64,000 nucleotides of DNA from Liolophura sinensis (lineage: Eukaryota > Mollusca > Polyplacophora > Chitonida > Chitonidae): the NCBI RefSeq assembly GCF_032854445.1, contig NC_088301.1:10600281-10664280 (forward strand). The letters are read 5' to 3'. The notes beneath the pieces were generated by a model, which was given only the letters and a program-made list of their open reading frames with translations, ran no database searches and was not told where the DNA came from. This document shows positions 22,306-33,550 of this stretch, piece by piece; the stretch's first letter is position 1; each line of letters starts with the position of its first letter. Made by a program: the position numbers and the translations under genes.

Positions 22306-22343
22306 ATCCGCTCAAAGACGGTGGTAAACGTCTTTGAGCGGAT
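22306..22343. other. Perfect 15-bp inverted repeat with 8-nt loop
   Basis: atccgctcaaagacg, then gtggtaaa, then cgtctttgagcggat: a 15-bp stem with no mismatch. It sits just after a SINE tail. It is not a tRNA and has no following T-run, and I do not recognise it. Confidence 0.9.
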
Positions 22344-22789
22344 GTTATTTGCGCAGTAAAAGAACCTCTCTAGTCAGATCACCTGACAGTTTTGCCAAAA
22401 CGACAAAAATGCATTCATATGCAAGTGCATCAATTTGTAACCATTTTTGTATTTATACTTCTTAATGTACATGTAAGTACATGCACTCAGCGGCTGTCAC
22501 ATGATGGAATTTACACCAACACTGGAAACTTATCTCTCCAGACAAGTTAGTGAAACACTTTAATATATATGAACATAAAATGTAAATTGTAACATAGATT
22601 GTAACAGATTTTAACAGTTTAGACAGATTTTAACAAGTCAATAGTTTGCTTCACTGCTTAGCTATAATGCTAGGATTTCTTTGATTAATATATTGTTTTT
22701 AAGTATGACATACTGAAGAATATATTCAATTTATTATGATTAAGGTAGGCTTTATGGGTTGGGGGAAAATGCAGTTATGCAAATGAAAC

Positions 22790-22890
22790 ACAAACACCTT
22801 CATCAGGTACTTGACAAACCTCCTGACGTTATTAAGCCAGCTGAGCCAGATTCAAACATGCTACCGCATCGCTGATATGCCAGGATTACC
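22790..22890 (-). mobile_element. Possible SINE family C fragment
   Basis: catcaggtacttgacaaacc, tcctgacg..., gccagattcaaacatgctac recurs in related form at 30685-30785 and 54145-54290. On the minus strand the ttcaaacatg/ttgaactcg positions line up with a box B-like element (GAGTTCAAATCC in the 30.7-kb copy). Confidence 0.5.
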
Positions 22891-23025
22891 AAGAATGGTA
22901 TTATCCTGTCACATATTATCACGTACATGTAGCCAAAGCATTATAGTTAGTAAATAATTAGCAAATGAATCTCTAAAGCATTCAGGTCATGAATAAGTAG
23001 GCTGGAATAATGTAACCATACATAC

Positions 23026-23121
23026 CAAAAGAAATGAATTCATCCCATGTTGCACTCATCACAACTTTGTGCAAATGTCTACCAGCACTGGCCATTTTAA
23101 ACACAGACGTAGTGCAACTAA
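23026..23121 (-). CDS. Probable first coding exon of an unassigned gene
   Basis: On the minus strand an acceptor (tcttcag) is followed by about 26 nt of 5' UTR and ATG at 23095. It opens MASAGRHLHKVVMSATWDEF and ends ISF plus one base at donor g|gtatgt (exon end 23026). Composition, start context and flanking splice sites all look genuine. I could not find the next exon, which should begin with two bases of a codon, between here and the palmitoyltransferase gene. The family is not recognised. Confidence 0.5.
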
Positions 23122-23440
23122 TCTGAAGACTGCAAGTAACTGTCTAGACATATTTGTACAAGGCAGAATTCTGCTTTAAGTCACACGGCTGAGTTTCGAC
23201 CGTAAGAATGGTCTATGTACGTCTGTACAAGAAATGCTTGTGTAATCTTAATAAACGTCCAAAGAAAACTTCATACATGTCATGAAAAACTGGCTTTTTT
23301 AACTTCACTAAATTTCTATATATACACGTAAGCAAACATTTTGACTCTTTCTTGTAAGCAAAAAAAATCAATTAGCAGGAGTGTCATATACATTCATTCA
23401 TGCAAAATCCTCTATATAATAGTGTACTAGTAACAAAAGT

Positions 23441-23626
23441 TCAGGAAGACTCAACATAGTACACCGGAATGTATTCATCTGAAACATGTAAATGCACATC
23501 AGGGAGAATTTTAACGGGTAACCCTGTATGGGGGTGCAAGCTGTGCTTTATGGGTCCAAACACGAAGCCATGCTTATCTACAGTAAAGGATACATGGAAA
23601 ATGGCACTCTCGTCACCATGGCAACC
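23441..23626 (-). CDS. 3'-terminal exon of an unassigned gene
   Basis: The acceptor ttctag at 23628-23627 is followed by 62 codons ending in TGA at 23441. The peptide is GCHGDESAIFHVSFTVDKHG, FVFGPIKHSLHPHTGLPV, KILPDVHLHVSDEYIPVYYV, ESS. The strand pattern and charge mix look like a folded domain, but I do not recognise the family. There is no in-frame start, so upstream exons are needed. It lies just downstream of the decayed multi-copy gene (same strand), so it could belong to it or to a gene whose intron contains it. Confidence 0.6.
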   Translation of the reverse strand, partial: GCHGDESAIFHVSFTVDKHGFVFGPIKHSLHPHTGLPVKILPDVHLHVSDEYIPVYYVESS

Positions 23627-24689
23627 CTAGAAGTTAAGAAAGCATCACCTCTATAACCATCGAAAATTAAAACTGCACGAAAGAAATCAAGTTGTACCCA
23701 TATATCAAATTATACCGACTAGTGCTTGGGAAGCTAAACGCGGATACAAATATGGTGTATATTGTGATGTAAATAAACAAAGGTTTTTCTTGCTGTGCAT
23801 TAACTAACTTCAGAAAAATGTATGCAACGCAACGTTATATAACTTGCACCATAAACGTTAACCATATCTCGGGGCCAAGAATAATTCAGGCTTTGATAGC
23901 TGATGGCTGATTTGTGACTTGTTGAACTGACGGCATATGCCAGAATATGTTCACTAAATTCACTTACACCTAGTCTTGTAACCACGAAATACTTCCGCTG
24001 TTCAACGCTGATTATGTCATTGATCTTCCAAAGAAATGGCAATATTGGAAATTCAGAGTAGACCGGTCAGAACTCGTCCAGGAGAATAGATGTGACCATG
24101 TATTTCAACTTTTGATGAAAAGTATATAAATTTAGAAGGTTCAGCCGTAATAATCTCATTGCCAGTTTGTCTCTCTTTGGCTACAAAATCATAAACTATT
24201 TCTGGATGTACATCAGACAAAATCTGCTCCTCTCCTTCTTTGATAAGATCCCCAGAATAAAGGCAATTCTCAGATCTTGTACCACAGAAGGTCATTTGTT
24301 TGTGGCACATCCACTTCTGGTGCTTTTTAGCTAAACTTAAAGGGACATCTCCATTTAATATTTTTGATATAGCCGTGCTTATCTCCAAATCGCATGCACC
24401 ACTGATTTCTGAGTTACTCAAAGCGTAATAACTGAGCTGGTAAATGCAACAAATAATGCATTTTTGGGGCAAAAGTAGCTCTCGGGTATTCAAGCTGAAA
24501 TGTATCCAAATTAGAGTAAATCACCATACCAAGATTATTTGCTGCATCCTTTGTAACATACGAACTGATACTTAGTATTATGATCTGAACCAATCTCAAA
24601 AATTTGTCCACTTAGAATCTCCCCGAGGAATTCCACTTCCCAACACAAATGGCAATGTGCATTTTAGCACAAACATACCAGCAGCATGC

Positions 24690-24935
24690 CTCACTTGGAA
24701 CCCAGGAGTCTCTCACCAATGCGGTCGCTGTTAGTTCAAGTCCAGCTCATGCTGGCTTCCTCTCCGGACGTACGTGGGAAGGTCTGACAGCAACCTGCGG
24801 ATGGTCGTGGGTTTCCCCCGGGCTCTGCCCGGTTTCCACCCACCCTAATGCTGGCCGTCGTCGTATAAGTGAAATATTCTTGAGTACCGCGTAAAACACC
24901 AATAAAATAAAATAAAATAAATAAATAAATAATAA
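24690..24935 (+). mobile_element. SINE family A, 5'-truncated, inside the decayed gene
   Basis: Begins at cccaggagtctctcaccaat and runs through the complete body to gtaccgcgtaaaacaccaat plus an aaat tail. It closely resembles the 7.8-kb copy, sharing the gttagt box B variant and ggtttccaccca. It interrupts the minus-strand multi-copy gene. Confidence 0.9.
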
Positions 24936-25768
24936 TGTGGTTTGTATGTCTGTATATTTGATGTTACATGTTCTGCACGGTTTATAGGACCGTCTGATAC
25001 TGTCTTTAAAACCACCTAACCCACTGCGGCTATAGTAGCACATGGGGACCATCACCAAATCTCAAAAACAAGTGTTTTCTCTTTACCTTGAACCACTATC
25101 GCAAAAATCGCAGAAGAGAGTTGCTTGATACAAGTGACAAAGTCGTCCAGAAGTCTGCTGATCCCAAACTGGTTGATATCTACAGATTTTGCAACTGCAA
25201 GAAGTTGTATTGCAGATAATTTAGACCTGTACATTTGGCGTATAATAGCCAATGTGAAATAAAACATATTGTTTGTGTTTCTTTGAGTGGGACCCAATTG
25301 GATTTACAATTTCAATATGGTCAGTGTGCCAAATCACTTGAAGGCTGATGATTTCTGATGAAGAGTTGGTGGTTTTTCAGGTAATTTCCCTCACTTATGT
25401 CAAACAGAAATTCAGAACTGCTGGCATGCTTCAATTCAAGACGGCAACTTACTTCAGGGATTCCTAAAAGTTTTTTGACAGTGACAAGGGAAGGAATAAA
25501 GTACAACAAAGTGCTGCTCATAAAACTTTTAATTTAATTTAATTTAATTCTTTATTTGTTTACTGAGGATATGCCACAACCCATGGGTCACTAGGGGGTC
25601 TCCTCAAACTTATATACATCATACATTTATATAATCAAAACTTGACAGTGAAGAATAACATATTTACAATACACATAGGCGTCCAATACTGCACACACTC
25701 ATATACTTCATTAAGTACCAATTATATAACAGATTTAAGAATGGGTTTCAGTCTTAGCACTTTGTACC

Positions 25769-26165
25769 TTAAAAGGAGCTTGTTTGAACTACTCGGTGAG
25801 TACGATGGATAAATCTTCGAGTATCTTGAATGAATTTGTGCATAGAACAGAATATGGTTTTATTGTCTTCAAGAGATAGGTCATTTGATCCAAAAAGTAA
25901 AATATTTGAGATATGTTTTGAGCAACGCGGAAGGAAAATAGATAAGTGAGCATTTGGAGAAATCGTTTTAGTAAACCGGTCGAACATGTGCTTCCTTTGA
26001 GCGGCATATGCGGGACATTCAATAAGAAAATGATGAGAATTTTCACATTTGTAATTACATTTATGACAAGACTGGTCATCTGAAAGGCCATTGGTAAATA
26101 AGTCTGCGTGAAGAGCGCTCAGTCCCATCCGCATCCTACAATGCAGTATCGGAAAATAGTAATGC
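25769..26165 (-). pseudogene. LINE C-terminal zinc-knuckle region, frameshifted
   Basis: In another frame the sequence continues YYFPILHCRMRMGLSALHAD, then CHKCNYKCENSHHFLIECP, the Cys/His cluster typical of the C-terminus of such LINE polyproteins. The 800-aa frame needs a one- or two-base shift near 26150-26165 to join it. I read this as a single inactivating frameshift; a sequencing error is possible. Confidence 0.8.
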
Positions 26166-28521
26166 TGTCAACAAAACTAGGTTTGAGATAGGATTTAAGC
26201 TTTTCTAGAGAGTCGTGACGAAAGTGGAGAGGTATTGAATTCCAATCTTTAATTGTTTGGGGAATAAATGACGACATGTACAACTGGATACGACCTTTGG
26301 GAAGACGGATGTTGTGCTTATTTCGTAGATTGTATGTACTGGCGACAGCTTCATTTCCGCATGGTAGTAATTTTTTCAAATAAGGAGGCGATAGCCCATT
26401 TATAATTTTATGGAAGAGAAGAATTCTGTGGGATCTACGTCTCACATAAAGCGGTTCCCATCTTAGTTCATTTAATAATTTACTATACGATGTCCGACAT
26501 AGGCCCCCAGAACAGAGAAGAGCAGCTCTTCGCTGAATTGTTTCAAGTTTTTGAGACAACACTATACCGCAATTGTCAAACAGGATGTCACCATATTCGA
26601 TGGTAGATCTTATTTGACTGAAGTATACAGTTTTCAAACATTTTCGGGTAAGGCATTTCTTACATCGGTTGAGAATACTCAGTTTTTTGTTACATTTATT
26701 AACTAAGTTTCTAATGTGTTCGTCCCATTTCCCATTGTGTTGTAAAAAGATCCCAAGGTGTTTGTAGGACTGAACACTCTTCACCTCCGTGCCATTAAGA
26801 TACAGTTTGGGATAGGAAGGATTTCCCTTTAATGATACAAGTAAATAAACTGTCTTAAGAGCATTGAATGTGACACACCATTGATTTGCCCATGATGCTA
26901 ACTTGTTAAGGTCACGATTCGGTCTAGTTTCTGAGACTGGTAGTTCTTTAATTTCTTCTAACAAGGATGTGTCGTCAGCAAATATATTTATGTCACATTC
27001 AATACTAGTATTTATATCATTTATGAAGATAAGAAACAACAAAGGACCAAGTACAGAGCCCTGGGGAACTCCTGAGTACGTAGGATTCGAGCTAGATTCT
27101 TTACCGTTGAGGCAAACAGAGATTGATCGATCAGATAAGTAATCATTTATCCACGCCAGTAACATTCCTCCAATACCCATCTGCCTCAACTTAAATAGTA
27201 AACCTGTGTGCCAAACCTTGTCAAAGGCTTTGCTCACATCCAAGAATACCAAACACATATCATTACCGTTGTCTAAACCTTTATAAATATTATGGACGAT
27301 TTTAGTTAGTTGACAGATAGTTGAATCGCCACTTTTGAATCCTGCATTGTGAGGAATAAGAATATTGTTTATCGTAAGATATTGATATAAATGTTTATGG
27401 ACGACTTTTTCAAATACTTTGGATATCGATGGTTGAAGACATACTGGTCTGTAGTTAGAAATACAATGTCGATCACCTTTTTTAAATACTGGGCAAACGC
27501 GGCACCTTTTCCACGCGGACGGAAAGACGCTGTTTTGTAATGAAGAGTTAAATAGTTTAGTAAGCGAGGGTACTATACTTCCTGCTGCACTCTGCAACAT
27601 AAAATTACTGATCCCATCCGGACCTGATGCCTTCCTTGTATTTAACGAACTGAGACACTGACCAACTTCCTTTTCAGTTATTTGTATACTGTTTAGACGG
27701 GTTGTAGTAACGAAGGAGAAGTCCGGCAAGTCGGGGACAGGAGATGGAAGGTCAGAATGTGATGCAAAGAATGCACAGAAAGCATTGGCCTTATCAATAT
27801 CTCTAGACACATTTTTACCATTTACAAGTAGTGGTGGTATTGGAGGTTTTGCTTTAGAACCCAACAGTGATTTCATTGAAGACCAGTAAGTCTTGGTATC
27901 TAGATTTGGGTCAGATAGTTTGGTCTTTAGACGTGTAGCATAGCGACGAATTGCCTCTTTTTTGGCTGTGTTGGCCTCCCTTCTGGCTATATAGAAGCAA
28001 AATTTATCTTTTTCATTTTTAGATCTTTTATACTTTATAAAGCATCTATTTCGAATTCGTAACTTATATCGCACATCATTGGTCACCCAGGGCTTTTCGC
28101 GAGGTCTCACGGTAATTTCTTTATTTGGGATAGCTTCCTTACAGCATGACAGAAAAAGATTTGACCATGCATACACTTTGTCATTTATATCAGTGAAAAC
28201 GTCACATATATCCCAGGGTGAGAAAGACAGTAAGTTACGTAGACGGTCTATATCAGCACATTTAAGGTCCCATACATGTCTTTTAAAAGATTTAGGTTTA
28301 TCATTGCACAGAACATCCAGTTTACAATAGATCGTGCAGTGGTCAAGATTAGCCATGGGACAAGCCACTCCGTAATCTATTACATATCTCATATTGTCAG
28401 TGATTATTAGATCTAATAAATAAGCGCTATCTTCCGTATATCTTGTCGGCTCATTCAGTATTTGAAATAAATTTTTTCCAGCCAAAAGGTCGAAAAGTTT
28501 CATTTTTTTATTTTTCATCAT
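26119..28521 (-). CDS. LINE reverse transcriptase ORF (800 aa, partial endonuclease)
   Basis: RNA-directed DNA polymerase of a CR1/Jockey-like non-LTR element, which copies element RNA at nicked DNA. Residues 1-65 are the end of an apurinic-type endonuclease, with the final histidine in NLDHCTIY. The reverse transcriptase domain covers about 280-590: KASGPDGI (297-304), SNYRPVCLQPSISKVFEK, the catalytic aspartate in LDVSKAFDKVWH (427-438), GVPQGSVLGPLLF (484-496) and the FADD catalytic pair (514-517). No stop interrupts these 800 residues, so the copy is fairly young. It ends at TGA by a frameshift just before the C-terminal zinc-knuckle domain. Confidence 0.93.
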   Translation of the reverse strand: MMKNKKMKLFDLLAGKNLFQILNEPTRYTEDSAYLLDLIITDNMRYVIDYGVACPMANLDHCTIYCKLDVLCNDKPKSFKRHVWDLKCADIDRLRNLLSFSPWDICDVFTDINDKVYAWSNLFLSCCKEAIPNKEITVRPREKPWVTNDVRYKLRIRNRCFIKYKRSKNEKDKFCFYIARREANTAKKEAIRRYATRLKTKLSDPNLDTKTYWSSMKSLLGSKAKPPIPPLLVNGKNVSRDIDKANAFCAFFASHSDLPSPVPDLPDFSFVTTTRLNSIQITEKEVGQCLSSLNTRKASGPDGISNFMLQSAAGSIVPSLTKLFNSSLQNSVFPSAWKRCRVCPVFKKGDRHCISNYRPVCLQPSISKVFEKVVHKHLYQYLTINNILIPHNAGFKSGDSTICQLTKIVHNIYKGLDNGNDMCLVFLDVSKAFDKVWHTGLLFKLRQMGIGGMLLAWINDYLSDRSISVCLNGKESSSNPTYSGVPQGSVLGPLLFLIFINDINTSIECDINIFADDTSLLEEIKELPVSETRPNRDLNKLASWANQWCVTFNALKTVYLLVSLKGNPSYPKLYLNGTEVKSVQSYKHLGIFLQHNGKWDEHIRNLVNKCNKKLSILNRCKKCLTRKCLKTVYFSQIRSTIEYGDILFDNCGIVLSQKLETIQRRAALLCSGGLCRTSYSKLLNELRWEPLYVRRRSHRILLFHKIINGLSPPYLKKLLPCGNEAVASTYNLRNKHNIRLPKGRIQLYMSSFIPQTIKDWNSIPLHFRHDSLEKLKSYLKPSFVDSITIFRYCIVGCGWD

Positions 28522-28899
28522 TGACCTTCCCCATCCAGGTTTTCCTGGACATTAAGCACATTACCGGTGTGCGTGGTACTAGCTGCTTTGTGTTTTCGGC
28601 ACATATGTAACTTGTATGCATTCCATGATCTTGTAGAATACTGACAGGAGTCAATGCCACAATATATCATTAAATTAGGGTCATTCTTGTGGAGTTTAGC
28701 AGTGTGATTGTCAAATTCTGGAAAACTCCTTCCAACAAAATAGCACAGGGAAAATGAGAAATTAAAAGTACGTCTATTCATAATAGGTGTTGTTTTTGCT
28801 CTAGAATTAGTGTCAGAATGACACCCATGAAGAAAATCAAAACTGACACAAATGTACACACTAAGTCTAATACTAAAACTAAAAGCAACCATTTGCAAC

Positions 28900-31280
28900 T
28901 CGGTACAGATCTAATGTATAAAAGACATACAATGCATTACTCACTATTTTAAGGACACACACTGCGATACCTATTCGAGCTGAGATGAAGGAATAAAATT
29001 TAAAAAAACAAAATAATAAAAAAACAAAATGAAGTCTGGTATAATAATTTCAAGAAGAATAACTCACTGCCTGATTATCTTAATAATTACGAGTCGAAAC
29101 AATGCGCTTAGCTTTCAAATTTCAAATCCACAGTCTTCAGTGAATGATATGTACTGTTTCAATTTAGGTCTGTGAAACAGAACAACTAGTCTTAGAAAAA
29201 ATCGTGTTGCTCTGATACAGGACTATCGAGTCAAATTCTGTGCTCACACTCTCTGGTAAACATTTATAGTAACGTATCTATGATACCTAAACAACAAAGC
29301 TTCATATTCAGAAATTCACTGAATTACATGTACATTTCAGCTTTTATATATTATTACATATATATTATTTTATGTACAATTTAACTTTATATACTCATAC
29401 TGTTATGTATGACTATTTAACGTTTTCATGTACTATTAGTCTGTGGACCTTTGTGAAATTTTTCGTTTATTTACTGGTTTTAGGGCCACTTTCCTGGCGG
29501 ATATCGTGGCCCATCAAATCAGTGTTTTATTTATTTTTTTTTTTTAACACATGAATATTTTGATTACATAACAGCAGTGCGTTTGTATACTATTTACATA
29601 TGTACATGAGTCAATTAGTGGGATTAACCTCTTTGTTACAGCTTATACCTTTGTGAAAGCATAACAGGCCCTGTTATATGTGTACAGCGCGGACCGGATC
29701 GAAAGCACCTTGTTCAATGCTTCGTTTATTTCATTGGCTGTTAATTCTGTGTTTAAGAATAGTTGAATCCACCTGGAACGTATATAAACCGTGTTTTCTG
29801 TGCAGAGAGGAGGTATTTTTTGCTGCATCCACTGAGAGCCAGGAGAGTGTGCGACGATCTCGTATCAAGTCCATTATATTGATATGAGCTGGTGATGCCA
29901 GTTTCGTTTGGGAGGACAGATTTCTATGCCGGCACCGTTTGTGTACCACAGTTGTACTGATGTCTGGATTAAAAGAATTTCTGCGGAAGTCACGTTTATT
30001 GGTGTTCGGATCTTTATTATGATTATACAGTGTTGACTGTGTAATTTGTTTAACACGCTGACCTCACCTGACCGACAAGGTCGTCACGGACTCTAAACTG
30101 AAGTTTTCAGTTTGGCAAAGGACGTTCGTTCTGCCACAAGGTGACATTACTCTACGTCTCTGAACGGCTCGTTTGTGAGTTTCTGCGGGAGCTGTGACTG
30201 TTCTAAAGTGGATTATACCCCCATGCCTGGATTTACCCTGTGTTGTGCTCTGCGGGTGTGACGTCATTCAAAGGCTTGACTGTTCCAGTTCTGTGTAACC
30301 TGTGTACTGCGTTCGCTAACCTAGCGAAGTACCTGACTGGGACAATTTGTGACTTGTGTGAATTGTGTGTTTATCCCATGGTCTTTACGTTGGATCTCCT
30401 GGAATACGTTCCTTGGGATGCAAAGGTGAACTGGAAACTTTTAAAGACCGGTAATACTGATGTGTGTTTTTTTATGTTGTTGTTGTTGAACTGTCTGTAA
30501 AACTTTAGGCCCCTACGTCTCATTTTATACATAAAGCATTGTTTACATTGTAATGTTGAGTCACTGAGTCTGTTTTCTGTTGCTGTTTTCAATACCGTAA
30601 CAATACATTTATTTTATCAGTGTTTAACATCATGAAATTTTCACTTGCAAGTCCTTTTTGAAGTCTATGAGAGGAGTGTTAGGTCACCTTGAATCAGGTA
30701 CTTGGCGAACCCCCTGACTTAAGGCCTCTGTCGAAACAGCAAGAGCTGGATTTGAACTCGTATCCTCGGTTTGTCAAAGAGATTTTACTATTTACTTATT
30801 GGGGGAGGGAGAAGCACACGTCGCATCAAGAGAGCACTATAGCATAGGTGGAGCAAAATAGTTCCACTGCACAGTTAAGGGGAGAGAATTCATGAAATAG
30901 GCCCAATCTGAGTGATCCGTCATCGTCAAGGGCATTGACATCTAAGTTGAGCTAAGGACACCTTAGTGTGTTTGAAGTTAAAAGGTGAAATTTCAAGCCG
31001 ATCCATCAGTGAGCAGTAAAAAGATGTTAAGTTAAACCCACACCTGATATACATCTGGATAGTGAACAGTAGTCATTGCTAAGAAACTTATCAATGTTTA
31101 AAGCTGCATATGCCAGAACCCGGAAAAAAAGAGAAAAAAAGCAAACCCAACACAGAAATGGAACAGATATGCAAATATTTTTTTTTAAATTTTGGTGTAA
31201 AATTGCAGGTATCCGGGGACATTGACAGCGAATATAATTTGTAAGTGAATATACAATATGACCAGAATGCAAGGTAATGC
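28900..31280. other. Unassigned AT-rich stretch
   Basis: No exon pair or repeat family is convincing between the C2H2-finger piece and the SINE at 31.3 kb, except a family C-like fragment at 30685-30785. Open frames here are short and lack coding character. Confidence 0.4.
30685..30785 (-). mobile_element. Possible SINE family C fragment
   Basis: gaatcaggtacttggcgaac, cccctgac and gagctggatttgaactcgta match the 22.8-kb and 54.1-kb copies. On the minus strand gagttcaaatccagctc is a good pol III box B, which suggests a tRNA-derived head. Confidence 0.55.
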
Positions 31281-31283
31281 TGC

Positions 31284-31488
31284 CTTTTGATTGATTGATT
31301 TATTTATTTGATTGCTGTTTTACGCCGTGCTCAACAACATTTCACTTATAAACATGACAGAGCCCGGAGGAAACCCATCCGCAGTGGCTGCCAGATTTTC
31401 CCCCGTACGGCCAGAGAGGCAGCCAGCATGAGCTGGACTTGAACTCACAGCACTAACCATCTACAACCACTGTGGCCCTCCTACTGCT
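31284..31488 (-). mobile_element. SINE family A copy
   Basis: Minus-strand tail (tttatttgattgctgtttta, cgccgtgctcaacaacattt), shortened body, gccagcatgagctggacttg and box B ttgaactcacagc. The head is damaged. Confidence 0.88.
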
Positions 31489-32044
31489 TTTTGAACACCA
31501 GTTAAAATTATAAATATGAATAGATGTTACACTGTAACACAAATCACAATTTCACATGTTAACTTTTCATGGCCCAGGAATTCAAACTAAATTAGAACAA
31601 GCTTTGTAAAACTTACCAATTGGCGGAAAAGAAAGTGCTTAAAACACGTTTAAAAATTTAAAGTTCAGACTTCCTTTGTGAAATCTACTTTGGATTCATT
31701 AAAATGAAAAATGAAAAATTGCTCCAAATAAATTCTCCTTTAATCATTCACCTCAGGAAAATATAACTATATACAATGTACATTCACGGAACACATCTTT
31801 TCTTAATTTAATTTCTGATATCAAAGCTTCATAAGGAATTTAATCAGGCGGTAGACAAAGTATGTCTCGTATGGATTTCACAAACAAGTTAGTTAAATGA
31901 CTGAGGCTTTAACTTCATTTCGTTCAACAGCTATGAACAGTTTACAGTCATGTCACACCCTCCAAGGTATGCAAAGAAAGAGATATAATGTTGCCTGAGT
32001 ACGCAGGAGTTACTTCCTTTGAGATCTACTTTGTCACTAATATA

Positions 32045-32255
32045 TTCATTTACTTATTTGATTGGTGTTTTACGCCGTACTCAAGAATATTTGGTGGTTA
32101 GCACTACAGTGGGAGTAAACCGGGCAGACCTCGGGGGAAACTCACGACCATCCGCAGGTTACTGACACATTTTCTCACATATTAATGCAGAGGAAGCTAG
32201 CTAGAACTGAACTCACAGCGGTCCCATTGTTGAGAGGCTCCTGGGCCATAACATC
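32045..32255 (-). mobile_element. SINE family A copy with internal deletion
   Basis: The tail ttgattggtgttttacgccg is followed by a body lacking the ggccagcattatgg block, then actcacgaccatccgcaggt and the 5' part ttgagaggctcctgggccat. A partial repeat of tgcaaaggaagctagctaaaactgaactaaactgag lies at 32265-32300, a small local duplication. Confidence 0.85.
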
Positions 32256-32784
32256 GAAGATTGATGCAAAGGAAGCTAGCTAAAACTGAACTAAACTGAG
32301 GCTTCTGGGCCACTGCACTATACTGTTACTAATATAATGTCACTCCTTGTTAGGTAAATCCTAACTTTTAGCGAATGGAATCACAATAATTATCACGTTT
32401 CATTTAAAATGAATTTGTCAGTAAAGCCTAAATATTTTTTTTAACCGCGGGTTGCTGGTAGACCCTAACACGTTCCATATTATATGACAAGCACTGAATA
32501 AGAGGTCATAAAATCAAAAATCGTGGCATGCTTTATTTTCTTTTCTTTTTTTTTTTCTTTTTTTTTTGCATTAAACACTGTACAGCGGAGAAAATGACTC
32601 CAGCACAAATGTAACTTACTGTTACACACCAATAAATATGTAACAAATGAAACTTTCAGCCTTATACTTCCGCTACGCATATCATGTTAATATATAGGAT
32701 TCACGTATGATTTCGCCTCAACTGGCACACCTTACGCAATACCATACACTGTAGCTTAACAATTATCCATTATAATTCATGATA

Positions 32785-33000
32785 GAGGGATCCGTGGCCG
32801 AGGGGCGCACTGACCCAGGAACCTCTCAACAATGCGGTCATAGGGAGTTTAAAGCCCAGCTCATGCTGGCTTCCTCTCCGGACGTACGTGGGAAGGTCTG
32901 TCAGCAACCTGCGGATGGTCATGGGTTTCCCCGGCTCTGCCCGGTTTCCTCCCACCATAATGCCGGCCACCGTCGTATAAGTGAAATATTCTTGAGTATA
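32785..33000 (+). mobile_element. SINE family A copy, tail lost
   Basis: Head damaged (ggatccgtggccgaggggcg), body intact (cagctcatgctggcttcctc, cctgcggatggtcatgggtt, ccaccataatgccggccacc). It stops after gtgaaatattcttgagtata without the gcgtaaaacaccaat tail. Confidence 0.88.
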
Positions 33001-33465
33001 AATATCTTATATATTTTCTTAGTTTCTTTCTTAGTGGTTTGTGTTAGACGTCAGTTTAGGAATTGTTCTTGCGATTATTGTCCTGGAAAGCTTCCTATTG
33101 CCAGCTGATTGCTTTAAACGTATAAATATTTATAGAGTTTTTACACCATTTGGTTCGAGTGTATATTTAGCATGCCTTAAAGTTCTGAGCATTTCTGTAG
33201 ACGTGTTTCACTCCTAGTTATACACACCACCACTCAAACTTCAACGATATAATTGGTCAACATCAGACAATTGTCTATCGTTTTGCATATAGGTGAGTGA
33301 TATCATATACCTGTCTTTTCAAGGGCTTACTTCCATTAAGTTTTCCCCATTTTTAAGCTATTCATTAATTTTGCCGATTTTCATTCTTCCAAAAGAAGTG
33401 TTTCGAAGTATACTGAATTAACTCAGTGAGTATTGAGCTGACTTTATATGGTTTGCCAGGAGACA

Positions 33466-33550
33466 GTTTTCGAGAAGCGTACGAAACAGTTGTCGAGCGG
33501 TTAGGCGATCGTTGGACTTTTGCAGGTTCGAATCCCATCCTCGTCGAACT
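33466..33550 (+). other. Degenerate tRNA-like sequence
   Basis: tgtcgagcggttaggcga resembles a pol III box A of Ser/Leu tRNA type, and 25 nt later caggttcgaatcccatc contains a perfect box B GGTTCGAATCC. The T stem does not pair (gcagg against cccat) and there is no acceptor stem, so this is a decayed tRNA or a SINE head and not a working tRNA gene. Confidence 0.5.

Larger units (their letters stand above)
25525..28521 (-). mobile_element. 5'-truncated non-LTR retrotransposon (LINE)
   Basis: About 3 kb on the minus strand. It ends in a 3' UTR with AATAAA and a short (attaa)n tail at about 25530-25550. Most of the endonuclease domain is missing, so the 5' end is truncated. The first open frame follows directly on the end of the C2H2-finger piece of the decayed gene, placing the 5' junction near 28500-28521. 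I could not identify a clear target-site duplication. Confidence 0.88.
23800..28898 (-). pseudogene. Decayed multi-copy gene with C2H2 finger, split by LINE and SINE
   Basis: Minus-strand pieces in order: 28898-28518 (C2H2 finger YCGIDSCQYSTRSWNAYKLH followed by MCRKH), 25521-25321 (LLYFIPSLVTVKKLLGIPEV), 25297-25052 (YRSKLSAIQLLAVAKS), 24611-24414 (FAPKMHYLLHLPAQLLRF), 24493-24053 (ENCLYSGDLIKEGEEQ, IHGHIYSPGRVL) and 24042-23800 (SEFPILPFLWKINDIIS, YGASYITLRC). From memory, this order of motifs resembles a family of uncharacterised proteins found in many copies in fish and marine invertebrates; its biochemical role is unknown. A LINE separates the first two pieces, a SINE lies between 25052 and 24611, and frames change near 24450 and 24060. 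Much of the middle is absent, so this copy is probably dead. Confidence 0.6.

Noticed and set aside
28079-28330. Plus-strand frames opposite the LINE
   Set aside because: Shadows of the reverse transcriptase open frame on the minus strand.
33466-33550. Functional tRNA gene
   Set aside because: Boxes A and B are visible, but the T stem and acceptor stem do not pair.
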